DNA from: Thalassia testudinum
Lineage: Eukaryota; Streptophyta; Magnoliopsida; Alismatales; Hydrocharitaceae
Assembly: GCA_037157565.1 (NCBI GenBank)
Contig: JAZHRO010000022.1
Span: forward strand, 101,056,001 to 101,120,000
Direction of reading: 5' to 3'
Length of the DNA: 64,000 nucleotides
The notes below the pieces were generated by a model. The model ran no database searches. It worked only from the letters and a program-made list of their open reading frames with translations, and was not told the DNA's origin. Made by a program: the position numbers and the translations under genes. Shown one piece after another: positions 1-9,616 of the stretch (the first letter of the stretch is position 1; every line of letters begins with the position of its first letter).

Positions 1-2
1 AA

Positions 3-2099
3 AGTGCCTATGACCTGTTCGAAGAAATGAGTGAAAACTCATTTAATCAAGCTTCCATGAACACATTTTGCAGAACCCAAAACCCGCAGTTCGGTGTTCA
101 TGTAATAGGCACTCAATCTATCCCTGTCACCCAAGACGATCTTCAATTGATTGCTCAAAAACTCGACCAGATGCATATTAATCAAACGAAAATTGAGGAA
201 AGACTAGCCACTTCAACTCAAGCTCCACACCCACATCTAACCCAACCTAGCTTTCCACAAAGAGAAAATTTGCACAATCTCAACACTACCCCTGCTGATT
301 ATTCTGAAGTTGCCCATGATTCACTGGGGAACTACAACTATCCAGATCTTAACCCCACTCAAAATATTTCTGCCATCCAGGAGCCCTTTAAAAATTCTTC
401 CAATTGGAAAAATTACCCGAACTACTCCTGGAATAATCAAGTTTCCTCCCAACCATATCATTTTAATGGGTATGGGTCGAATCCAAACTTCCATCCTGGG
501 CCATCCCAACAAGATATCAATGCTCAGATGCTGCGAACCCTGCAGGATATGCAAACAAAAATGACGGAAGTAACCCGCAACATCACAAATCTGAACAATC
601 AGATTGGGGTTACTCCCACGCAAAGACCTGTAGGACATTTTCCGTCCCAACCCATACCCAACCCTAATCACCAAGGAAACCATTATATGGGCAGAAATCC
701 ACATTATCCACATCAGCCTCCTCCTAATCCACCACCTCAACAGCCGCCCAGGTTTCTGCAATCACAGGCCCCCCCACCTCCTCTAAATAATAATCCGACT
801 GCACATGCAGTTACTTTGAGGAGTGGGAAAACCACCACTGACCCCGGGCCTTCACACGAACCTGGTAAGATACCTGTGCAAATTGACTCCCCACCTCCCC
901 ATCAGGAAGAAAAAGAAAAACAAAAATCTCAAGACAAGATTCCTGTCCCTTTCCCACAAGCTCTCTACCCCACCACCAACAAAAAAAAGAAATCTGAGCC
1001 CACTACAGAAGAACTCATGAAGCTATTTGGGCAAGTTCATATCAATATTCCTCTCCTAGATGCCATCAAATATATACCTGCCTATGCTAAATTTTTGAAG
1101 GATATTTGTACTCCTAAAAGGCAGGCTAAAAATCTAGGACAGGTGCATCTTTCAGAGACAGTAAGCTCTGTCATACAGAGTAAGCTGCCTCCTAAGATGA
1201 AAGATCCGGGGGCGCCTTTAATTTCTGTAATTATTGATGACACTACATTTAATCGCGCCCTCCTTGAACTTGGTGCCTCAGTTAATATTATTCCCACGAG
1301 TTTATTCGAAGAATTTCGGATCGGTGAATTAAAACCCGTCGAGGTTACCCTGCAATTAGCCGACCGATCTACAATCAAACCTCGTGGGATTATTGAGGAT
1401 GTTTTAATCAAGGTCGAGAATTGTGTCTTCCCTGCAGACTTTCTGGTTCTTGACATTGAGGCACCTGAATCATTACTGGACTCCCCAATAATCCTTGGAC
1501 GCCCCTTTTTGGCCACTGCAAAGGCAAATATCAATTGCCACACAGGAAAAATGGATATCAACTGTGTAGGCCAAACTATCACTTTAGATATTTTTAAATC
1601 CTCCAGGAGATTCCATGATGATAACTTCTTTGAGGACTCAGATACTGAAATTTCCAATATGGTGGAGGAGACAATGTTAATAGATACCCTTACCGACCAC
1701 AATTTTTTTGAGGACTCTGATTCAGAATCAGTGGTCGGCGAAATCTGTGATCCGGAAACTTGTCTTGACCCCAAAATTATTCCTGATACCCCCCCTAACC
1801 CACCCACTATTCACGCACCTAACTTTTCCACACTAACTTCCCCCAATCCTCACCATTCCTTCCCTGACCCCTTTCTTGTGGACCTGCCACCAACCCTGCC
1901 CGAGTTTGGCACCCAACCTAAATTAAAACCATGGCCAGACTCGGGCCACACCTATCAATTTCCATCCAACTTTGATCCCAATATTATTTCTAATCAATTT
2001 TCTAGGGATCTAGAAGACGACACCTTTTTTGCGGGGATCCAAGTGTCCAATTATTTACATGATCTTACATCTTCCGTGCATACCTTCACGCCCGGCTGA
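3..2099 (+). CDS. Gag (C-terminal part)-protease polyprotein of element A, with altered protease active site
   Basis: The frame is open through the window edge. The codons before the ATG at 27 still match Gag of element B (both carry a MSENS motif), so the true start is upstream; I give the first whole codon. Counting from ATG 27: Gln/Asn- and Pro-rich Gag tail to about residue 255, the Athila-type TLRSGK motif near 262, a conserved IPLLDAI / YAKFLKD segment near 340-360, then a retroviral-type aspartic protease. In the two Athila-like copies here that keep this motif (M1, B) the active site reads LLDLGAS; here residue 414 is Glu (LLELGAS). The second protease motif, ILGRPFL, is intact near 490. 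The tail is acidic and ends before any RT. No internal stop is present, so this frame has been preserved, or the copy is young, although catalysis is doubtful. Confidence 0.85.
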   Translation, partial: SAYDLFEEMSENSFNQASMNTFCRTQNPQFGVHVIGTQSIPVTQDDLQLIAQKLDQMHINQTKIEERLATSTQAPHPHLTQPSFPQRENLHNLNTTPADYSEVAHDSLGNYNYPDLNPTQNISAIQEPFKNSSNWKNYPNYSWNNQVSSQPYHFNGYGSNPNFHPGPSQQDINAQMLRTLQDMQTKMTEVTRNITNLNNQIGVTPTQRPVGHFPSQPIPNPNHQGNHYMGRNPHYPHQPPPNPPPQQPPRFLQSQAPPPPLNNNPTAHAVTLRSGKTTTDPGPSHEPGKIPVQIDSPPPHQEEKEKQKSQDKIPVPFPQALYPTTNKKKKSEPTTEELMKLFGQVHINIPLLDAIKYIPAYAKFLKDICTPKRQAKNLGQVHLSETVSSVIQSKLPPKMKDPGAPLISVIIDDTTFNRALLELGASVNIIPTSLFEEFRIGELKPVEVTLQLADRSTIKPRGIIEDVLIKVENCVFPADFLVLDIEAPESLLDSPIILGRPFLATAKANINCHTGKMDINCVGQTITLDIFKSSRRFHDDNFFEDSDTEISNMVEETMLIDTLTDHNFFEDSDSESVVGEICDPETCLDPKIIPDTPPNPPTIHAPNFSTLTSPNPHHSFPDPFLVDLPPTLPEFGTQPKLKPWPDSGHTYQFPSNFDPNIISNQFSRDLEDDTFFAGIQVSNYLHDLTSSVHTFTPG

Positions 2100-3493
2100 A
2101 TGGCGTAAAAGATAGCACTGGATGGGAGGTAACCCATCATTTTCTTGCTTTCCTTTTTTCTTCTTTTTCCAGGTTTTGTTCATCCTAAACCCGACCGTCA
2201 TCACTAAGGTGATCCCTTTTCCCTCCTAATGCATGAGGACATGGCATATCTTAAGCATGGGGGGGTGTTTTTAAATTTTACGATCGATTTAGGATTTTCA
2301 AAACCTAAAAACATGCATTTCTGTTTAATTCCTGCTTGCATACCCAAAAAAAATAAAAATTAAAAAAAATGTTCAAAACTTTTTGAGGAAAAATTTTGAA
2401 ATCGGGACTAAGGTCGAAAAATTCACTTTTGGTACAATGGGATTTAATCCTTAACAAACTAAGGATGAGGATATGGATCTGATCATTAGAATTCCAGGGT
2501 CTATTTTAGACAAGATCAGATATCTTTCTATAAAATTCCACCTGAACTCATAATAGTTCAGGTGACTTGATCCTATTTTGCAATATGGAAATTATTTGAC
2601 TTAGCTTCTGATTCAAAAACTTGCATGTTTTAAGAAACTTCTTGTGTCACTCTTCACACACAAGCCAACACCTAAAAATAACTAAAAATTTGAAAAACTC
2701 CCTTGTTTGGACTTAGTGAAAGTCTGAAGCAGATCATTGGTTTGAGTTCCCACCGCTGAGAAGGAGGAAAATGCCTCCTTTAAGGACGCGATGTCAACAT
2801 GTTACCACCTCGGCGTTGCTCCATATCTATATTTCATATCTTTAGACGGAGCATTAAAGCGCATTTTAGCAGCTCAAGTGTCTTGGACGGTGCTCTACCT
2901 ATAGTGTCGGAGCAAGAGCTTGAGTTTGTTTGGAGCGCCCCTTTTCACCGCATCGTGTTCTGGGGTTGTGAGCTCCTGGGTGGTGTCATGGACAGTGCTA
3001 TCTCGAAGTACTGGCGCCAGAGCCCCCTCGAGAAATGGTAACGGGAATGATGATCCCAACACATCTGTTGTAAGACTAAGCTAAAAATAAGCGTGGGGGA
3101 GAAAAAAAAAAAATATATATATATATATATAAATAAATTAACACGCCCTTATAAATGTTGGCTTTTCACAAGCACAGCCACAAGGTTTTAAAGGATTTTG
3201 CAAGTTGAGAATCAGATTCATGTGCCAAAAAAAAAAAAAAAATTCCTAAAAACAAACATTTCAAGTCATCTGAATTAACAAGGGGTTAATTTGAGAATTT
3301 TTTGGAAGATATATTGATCCCGTTCTATCTAATGGTTGAATCCAAAAACAAATTCCGATGTTTATCTTTAACAAATCCCGTACCTCCAGTGTTTTTAATC
3401 TACCAAGGTCCATTGATCTCTTTTTCTCCTCCAAAGTCAAAAAAATTAGATTTCCCAAAAATTCCGTTTTAAGTTTTGCTAAGAGACTAGCAA
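2100..3493 (+). other. 3' non-coding region of element A
   Basis: No convincing gene. It holds the post-pol motif, the GCATGGGGGGG block near 2259, several runs of A and a short AT microsatellite around 3112-3131. A second purine-rich block (GCGTGGGGGAG) occurs near 3090. The small open frame at 2799-3041 has no recognisable features. Confidence 0.7.
2231..2275 (+). promoter_or_regulatory. Internal polypurine-like block of element A
   Basis: An ATGAGGACATGG stretch followed by CTTAAGCATGGGGGGG. The same arrangement (GAGGACATTG, then GCATGGGGGG) follows the coding region in B, M1, M2, M3, M4 and both T units. It resembles the polypurine tract next to the LTR and may act as a second plus-strand primer; that role is inferred. 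Confidence 0.6.
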
Positions 3494-3511
3494 AAGATAA
3501 GCATGGGGGTG
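3494..3511 (+). other. Polypurine tract of element A
   Basis: AAAAGATAAGCATGGGGGTG lies directly before the TG that opens the LTR. The preceding GACTAGCAAAAG is shared with the M and T families, which supports the boundary. Confidence 0.8.
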
Positions 3512-3734
3512 TGATAAACGCCAGTTTATCATCATTCTTATGCATTAAAACAAACCTAGCTCTTAGGATTTTACTCCGCAAACGGGTTTTTGGGCTGCAT
3601 TTAGGCATAAATTAGGATAGCCATGCATTGCATTTTTTATTGTCGTTTTAATGAGTTTTTGTGAGTGTTAGGGATGTACAGATGCACAGATCCCTAAAAC
3701 CCTAGCACTCAAGAAGGCAAATGGTGAAGGAGAA

Positions 3735-4520
3735 GCCCAGACTAGCTGGAACTCAGCCTAATCCAGCTCACCTCAGCTTGATCCAGCTCACCTCAGCTTG
3801 ATCCAGCTCACCGCAGCTGGAACCTAGCTTACTTGAACTAGGGTTAGCTCATCCCAGCTCCATTCAGCTAATCTCAGCTGGATGGCAGCTCAAGAGAGTT
3901 CATCTTAGCTCACCCTAGCTCAAGTCAGCTCAGATCCAGCTCAACTTAGCTGAGTCTAGCTCATCTCAGCTCCCACTAGTTCACAGGGAGCTCTAGCTAG
4001 CTCAGCTGAGTTGACAGGAGTTCACCCCAGCTCAGATCCAGCTACATTCAGCTCCACTCAACTCCAGCCAGCTGAAGAAGAATTCATCTCAGCTCAGGAA
4101 GCTCAAGTCCAGCTCCCGGGGACTCAGGTTAGCTCAACTCAGTTGAGCTAAGCTACCTTAGCTGCCTTAACCAGCTTGATTCTCCCCGGGAGCACCAGAT
4201 CTAGCTCACCTCAGCTCATTTTGGTAGAAGCTAGCTCACTTTAGCTTGGCTTAGTAGCTAGCAAAGAACTAGCAAGCTAAGCCAGCTAGAGTAGCCCCAT
4301 GCCAGCCTCTTCAGTAGCAGCCAGCTCCAGCTCCAGACTCTCCTCCTTAGCTCCTTCCTCCAAACCCTAGCTCCAACACTTTCTCCTCCACTCCACCTTT
4401 AGCTAAGCTAGCTTAGCTTATCTTAGCTTAGCTTAGCATAGCTAACAACCAGCTCCTTGGCCATTCATTACCTCCAAAATCAACCCTAGCTAGCTCCACC
4501 AACTCAAGCCTACCTAAGCT
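3735..4520 (+). repeat. AGCT-rich low-complexity tract in LTR A
   Basis: The tetranucleotide AGCT occurs more than 50 times in about 780 bp, in loose repeats such as CAGCTCACCTCAGCTTGAT. About three would be expected by chance. It sits in U3, upstream of the GGCGCC cluster and TATA box. Confidence 0.85.
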
Positions 4521-4536
4521 AGCTACTCTACTCAAG

Positions 4537-4823
4537 TTGGCGCCACCTCCTAGCCATCCCTTCACCCCATTATCTCCACCAAAAGACACTTCAAGTTGGC
4601 GCCAAAAACCACCCCTAACCACCTCTATATTGGCGCCACTTTCAGCCCCTTAAATCCACCCTACACCTACCCACATAAGCCATCCTAGCCATCCACATAC
4701 CCCCCCTTCTAGAACCTTAAGGTGGCGCCACCTAATGACATTCTAGAATGCCCATTTTGGCGCCAACACCAAAGGGTGTCAACACCCATAACTACCCCTT
4801 GGTGCCCTTTAAGGTGGCGCCAA
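4537..4823 (+). promoter_or_regulatory. Cluster of six E2F-like TGGCGCCA palindromes in LTR A
   Basis: GGCGCC cores lie at 4539, 4598, 4632, 4723, 4759 and 4816, all within a TGGCGCCA context. The fifth (TTTTGGCGCCAA) fits the plant E2F consensus TTTSGCGC closely. All six sit 90-375 bp upstream of the TATA box at 4911, as expected for enhancer sites. E2F binding is an inference from the motif. Confidence 0.6.
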
Positions 4824-4910
4824 CTCTCCTTGGCCATGGGATCTCCAACCACCTCCATCAACTCATCTTGGCCATCCATTTCAAAGGTCACCATAGCCCC
4901 CCTCCTATTC

Positions 4911-4917
4911 TATAAAA
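4911..4917 (+). promoter_or_regulatory. TATA box of LTR A
   Basis: TATAAAA in the context TTCTATAAAAGGCC. It is a good consensus match placed after the U3 motif clusters. Transcription would start roughly 30 bp downstream. Confidence 0.6.
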
Positions 4918-5794
4918 GGCCACCACCTACCACCATTTTTGGGCATCCTCCTTTAGTGTATTTTCTACCTACATCCACCTATACCTACACCCAAGGAGAA
5001 GGAGTAGAGAAGGAGATTAAAGGGGCACACCACCAGCCCTTTTGGTGCCTTCTTCTCCCCACTCTCTTCAACTTGGGCCACGCCAAGGAGGAGGACTCTT
5101 CCACTTCAAGGAGGACGGCCAGGCAAGGGATAAGGACTTAGGGTGGACGTCCACCCTTGGAGAGAAACTTTGGGCACGCCCCCTTAGGGCTTGCCTTGGA
5201 GGTCATCACCTTGGCGGAGTTCTGCAAGGAAGGAGTTGAAGGATTCTTTTCAAGCTTGGGAGCCACCAACCTTGGAGCAAGAAGCCCTCTTCTTCACCAT
5301 CTATTTAGAGGATTTGTGTTTTCTTTTACTTCAATTATCAAGTAGTAGAAGCATTCCTCTACTATGCATTTTTGTTAAACACTTTATCACTTATCTAGTT
5401 GCCTTTTTCGCATATCTTGTTTGCATTTCTTTTTGCTTATTTTCAGCATTCTTCACTTCCTCTCCCTAATTATTCTAGGTCTCCACTTGCCTAGAGTGAG
5501 CTTAGGGAGAGGCTCTACTTGCGACTTTAGAGTTGTTTACTTAATTGGAAGTGTAAACACTTTTCCCGCCATCAGTTCTCATGTTGCCTTAGTTCAAAAA
5601 TAAAGAAAAATGGTATATTGAAAATTACCAAAAAGAAAGTTGAGATATATTCCAAGCAAGAGAATCAATTTTGCAACCATATTGCCTCCTTGGACGACCC
5701 TAGATACTCCCCTATCTAGGAATATAAATTTAAGAGTTGATCGATTTTGCGCGTTACAACGACGTATTTAACAAACCGCGTATTTTCGCCTTCA

Positions 5795-6998
5795 CCTGCT
5801 GTCGCCGAAGAAGATGATGCCCAGTGGGGGAGAACGGCGGCGACGACGGGGCTGAGGCGGCGTGCGCGGGTACTGCGCGACGCGGAGGGAAGTCAGGAAG
5901 CTAACTCTGCCACTGGTTTTGTGGCAGAGCGAAGAGGGAGGAGAGGGGGGCTCGCCGGAGATTGCTGGGACTTTTGGCCGGGCAGGAGGAGACGAATTGG
6001 GGGTGGACACTCGGCCAAATCAAGCTCGGGTCCTGCGGCAGGGTCTAGGGGGTGTTTTATAGGTGCTGGCCGCTCCTGTCAGCGCGTGGAGAGCGCGCAA
6101 TTAGGTCTACCGGCTTGCCGGAGTTGGAAGGAAGGTGGATACCCAAATCTCTCGTGCGTTCGCACGAGAGATTGGATTCACACCAGCGATTGTAATTGGC
6201 TTTATAAGGAAGGGAATTCCTCAGAGAATCCTCCTTCCATTTCTGGGAGGGAATCTCTGAGGGATTAGAGAGCAATCCCTCTCCGAACCTCGCCGGAGCT
6301 CGGTTCTGCCCTAGCAATGGCGGCAGGACCGGTTTGCAAAGGAGGCGAAGAACCTAGGGGGTTCTCTGCAAAGGTATTCAAAAGATAGGGACCAATTTGT
6401 GATTTGGGTGTACTAAATTTCAAAGTAGGTCAAGATGACCTCTCCTTTGGTTCAAATTTTGGTACAAACCTAATTTGGACCTAAGGAATCCAATGGTGAA
6501 GTTGGATTTTAGGTTTGACCTCGTTTGACTGGAAATTTTGCGTAAAAACCCAAATTAGGTTAATTGAGGAGCTAGGACCCTGATCTAGGTCAGACTAGGT
6601 TCCAAAGGCCAAATTAAGTGTTCTAAACCCTAGAGGATGTTTTTCTATTATTTTTAGAGGGTTTACTTGATTTTTATTCTGACCGAAACCTTGTTAATTT
6701 AAGCGGGTATGTTTTAGGGTTACCAAGTGTCATTTAGTTCTTAGATTGCACATAAACCCATTTCTGATTGACTCAACCCTCTTTTTATCTTATTTATACC
6801 ATTTGACCTATGTTTTGCCTCTGAGAAATCCCGTTTATGTACTGCAATGGTAAAATTACAGTTTTAACCTTTATTTCATGTTTTCTGCTCAAGGCACTTG
6901 TTCCTTCAGTTTGGCCTTCTTCCAGGTTATGTAGGAGCTTTTATCTTCTTTATTGGGTCAAAATGAGCTAGTTATGGCTCATGATGAGGCTCTCATCA
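5795..6998 (-). repeat. M-family LTR fragment (nested copy, U3 side)
   Basis: Aligns with the S2, M1 and M2 LTRs from the CTGCTGTCGCCG motif onward and ends with the M-family hairpin end TGATGAG-GCT-CTCATCA at 6982-6998. The sequence then jumps back to mid-LTR sequence at 6999, so this is a separate LTR copy inserted in the M1 LTR; TAGCT at 6999-7003 would be its target duplication. Element A inserted into it at the left, which removed its other end from view. Confidence 0.7.
6143..6175 (-). other. LTR hairpin, copy 1
   Basis: Inverted repeat centred on GTGCGTTCGCAC, with ATCTCTCG pairing to CGAGAGAT. Relative to the copy at 7229 a C-G pair has become T-A, so pairing is kept. One extra A is bulged. 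Confidence 0.6.
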
Positions 6999-8082
6999 TA
7001 GCTCTACCACTGGTATTGTGGCAGAGCGATGAGATAGGTGAGGGAGAGTCGCCGAAAGCTCTGGCAGTCGGCCGGAGTCGGGAAGAGATGAATTGGAGGG
7101 AGGATTTCAGGCCAATCTAAGCTTGAAGGATGCGGCGAGGTGTGCCACTCCTTAAATAGGCAAGGGTTGGCTGCGATGCGCACGAGAGCAGCGGGAAAAG
7201 TCTCGCCGGAGGTATGGCAGACAGAGACCCATACCTCTCGTGCGTTCGCACGAGAGGTATGGCTGTCTTCAGGGCATGGGGGCCGGCCCATGCGGTAGGG
7301 GGCTTCGTAGGGAGCTCCCCTTTCAAATCTAGGGCCGGCTCCCTATGCATGCGCGGCGCCATCCTCCACGCAAAGTCGCTAGAGGTATGGACTGCACTGC
7401 GGGTGGCAAAAGGATTGGATTGAAGAAAACGATGAGAAAGTTGAGGGGGTAAATGCAAAAGTTTCAAAAAGTTAAGTGTCAGAAAGTAATTTTGAGGACC
7501 AAATTTCAAAGTGGGTCAAGATAACCTACCCTTGGGTTCAAATTTTGATATCAACCTTATTTGGACCTAAGAAATCCAATGGTGAAGTTGGATTTTAAGT
7601 TTTACCATGTTTGATAGGACATTTTGCGTAAAAACCTAAATTAGGTCAAAAATTGGTATGGACCTCAATCTAGGTCAAATTAGGTTCCAAAGGCCAAATT
7701 GAAGGTTATAAACCCTAGGGGATATTTTTTCATGAATTTTAGAGGGTTTAGTTGATTTTTATTTTTCCTGAAGCTTTGTGAATTAAAGTAGGTTTATTTT
7801 AGGGTTACAGAATGTCATGTAATTCCCAGATTTTGTTATAACCCTTTTCTGACAAACCATCCCACTTTTTCCTTTTTTAGGTTCACTTGACCTATGTCTA
7901 GACCCTTAGAAATCCTGTTCATGTGCTGCAATGGTAAAATTACTATTTTACCCCTTGTATCATGTTTTATTCTCAGATTAACAATTCATTGAATTAGGCC
8001 TTCCCTTAGGTTATGTAGGAGCTTTTGTTTACTTTATTAGGCTAAAATGTGCCAGTTAGGGTTCATGATGAGGTTCTCATCA
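6999..8082 (-). repeat. 3' LTR of M1 (remaining U3 half)
   Basis: Minus-strand M-family LTR sequence ending (on plus) with TGATGAG-GTT-CTCATCA at 8066-8082, followed directly by the reverse of a polypurine tract. The rest of the LTR lies to the left of the nested insertions, outside the window. Confidence 0.75.
7229..7262 (-). other. LTR hairpin, copy 2 (perfect 16-bp arms)
   Basis: CCATACCTCTCGTGCG pairs perfectly with its reverse complement across a TT centre (effectively a 15-bp stem with a GTTC loop). Related hairpins occur at 6143, 29303, 37825 and 61716 at the same place in other M LTR copies. Confidence 0.8.
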
Positions 8083-8107
8083 TAACCCCATGCTTAGCTT
8101 TTGCTAG
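8083..8107 (-). other. Polypurine tract of M1
   Basis: Reverse strand reads CTAGCAAAAGCTAAGCATGG and then GGTTA, directly before the LTR TG. It is equivalent to the tracts of M2, M3 and T. Confidence 0.75.
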
Positions 8108-8536
8108 TCCCTTAGCAAAATTTTAAGATTTTAACCTCTGTTCTAGACCATGAGTTCCTTTCACTAATTTTGATAGGTGCTTTTTCTTCTCTTTGTCTCT
8201 CTGATTAGGTCAGAATGCCAACTATGGACCTAAAGGTTCTATAGTACCAACCAAGATCCAGATTTGTCTAGCTTTAGCCTTGATCTTTAGCAAAAGATTT
8301 TTAAGGCCCGCAGGAACTACTCTAAGGTTTATTGGACTCTGCGGTTAAAGCACCCGTGCTTGAGACATTTTTAGCCTTCGTTCAGTTTGCTGTGTGTTTT
8401 GTAAGAGAGAGACAGAGGGTTTATTTGTTTGGAGAGTTTTCTCTCTTTTTTCTTTTTAATTCTAGCTTAGGATTGGTTTCTCAACATGGTATGTATCGGA
8501 TTCCTCGTCCCCATCATCAATCCTCAAAGGTCCTTG

Positions 8537-8780
8537 GCAGTCGATGCTTTGAGATAGCACCGCGCATGGTAACCCCCAGAACCCTGGTTTTCGAGATAAT
8601 CCCGCCCATGGCGTTCCGTGGCCGAATTCAGACCCTGGCGATTGCTTATATGCCCCCAGTAGGATATGTAAATATCCTAAGAGACAAGCACCGAGGAGAC
8701 GATATGTTGTTACGCATCTTTGAGGGGAATTTCCCACCTCTCCGCGTCGGGAACTCGTCCAAATCAACTTGTGTTGATCG
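8537..8780 (-). promoter_or_regulatory. Conserved 3' cis block of the M family (M1 copy)
   Basis: On plus it reads as spaced repeats of a motif like GATGCTTYGAGATAGCACCG / CGCCCATGG, followed by the TAGGATAT hairpin and an ACTTGTGTTGATCGG segment. It is retained in autonomous and non-autonomous elements alike (17000, 23300, 38700, 56400, 63900), which suggests a cis function such as packaging or RNA processing. That function is inferred. Confidence 0.6.
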
Positions 8781-9331
8781 GCCGCTCCTAATATAAGTGA
8801 CATTTTCATAACATTAGAAATGCTTCTGCGTGATTTTGATAATTATGCTCACTGAACCAGACTGTGTGTGAATTGGAGTGCTTAGGTTACCGAGTCCCAT
8901 AATCCGAAGGTTAGTTAACGAGGCCGAATACTCCCTAAGCCTTAGAGCTAATACTTAAGCTTCTCATTTTCCTCAACCTCTTGAGGAATATCTAGATCTT
9001 AATGGGTACTACGAGTCTAGCCAAAAAGACCTAGGGTTAGCGTTCTGACTAATCTTTTTGTGTTCCTTTAACACTTTCTCTTTTCTTTTCTTTAATGTGG
9101 TCTAGAACTTTGGTTAATTCCTTAATTTCTTGCTAATGACTATCTCTTTCTTTTTCATTTTGTGCTCCTTTTTAGCATTTTGCTCTTTTCCTCCTCCTTT
9201 TGTAAAGAATTTCTTCCCTCCTCCAAATTTTTTTGTTCTTTTTCAATTTTTTTTAAATTTTTTGGTGTTTTTGACATATGTGATTTTTTTTATTAAAACC
9301 TTTCCTTGTTATGAGTTTTCATTGCACTTTC

Positions 9332-9366
9332 ATACCCCCCTGCCTAAGATTTGCAATGTCCTCATT
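9332..9366 (-). promoter_or_regulatory. Internal polypurine-like block of M1
   Basis: Minus strand: AATGAGGACATTGCAAATCT, then TAGGCAGGGGGGTATG. It is the same block as in A, B, M2, M3, M4 and T; the run of G has lost the usual CAT spelling here. Confidence 0.6.
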
Positions 9367-9616
9367 GTACATTAGGTGGATTTTTATTCAGCTTGGTTCA
9401 TGCATTAGGACAGGTATTGGGTGAGTGGATGGGTCGAGGTGACTGTTGTGGACGATTTCTAATCTCAGGTACGAGTACCTGAGATGAAGTCGACTATCCT
9501 AAAGGATGAACCTAAAGTGCAAAGACATGTGAGAAAAGGTTTCCGATTTTCAAAAGAATGACGGGTTGCCTCCCATTAAGTGCTGAGTTTTACGCCATCG
9601 GCTGGGCGTAATGAGT

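Larger units (their letters stand above)
1..5794 (+). mobile_element. Element A: Athila-like non-autonomous LTR retrotransposon, 3' part
   Basis: Read in order: a gag-protease frame (to 2099), a non-coding 3' region, a polypurine tract (3494-3511) and a long LTR starting TGATAAAC at 3512. RT, RNase H and integrase are absent: the frame stops and passes straight into the post-pol sequence (a GGAGG-type motif near 2124, then GCATGGGGGG at 2259) that follows integrase in element B. The element therefore looks like a gag-PR derivative needing enzymes in trans. Its 5' end lies outside the window. The LTR end is put at 5794 because it ends in CA and the next bases align with M-family LTR sequence; this edge could be off by tens of bases. 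Confidence 0.8.
3512..5794 (+). repeat. 3' LTR of element A
   Basis: Begins TGATAAACGCCAGTTTATCA, a perfect 8-bp inverted repeat with a 4-base loop. U3 is made of an AGCT-rich tract, then six GGCGCC palindromes, then a TATA box at 4911. Downstream sequence (U5) is AT-richer and has no long frame of note. About 2.28 kb long, in the usual size range for Athila LTRs. The CA end at 5793-5794 is the best guess; an earlier end near 5758 is possible. Confidence 0.7.
8108..9616 (-). other. 3' non-coding region of M1
   Basis: No gene. It contains the repeated TTCGAGATAG block (about 8537-8640), a perfect hairpin TAGGATAT-GTAA-ATATCCTA (8660-8679), a GTTGAT/ATCAAC hairpin near 8763-8780 and the internal polypurine-like block at 9332-9366. 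The whole region is recognisable in M2, M3, M4 and, in altered form, in T. Confidence 0.75.

Noticed and set aside
1082..1807. 241-codon minus-strand frame inside gag-PR of element A
   Set aside because: Antisense shadow of the well-supported plus-strand protease frame.
3112..3131. Short AT microsatellite near the end of element A
   Set aside because: Ordinary simple repeat; no further signal attached.
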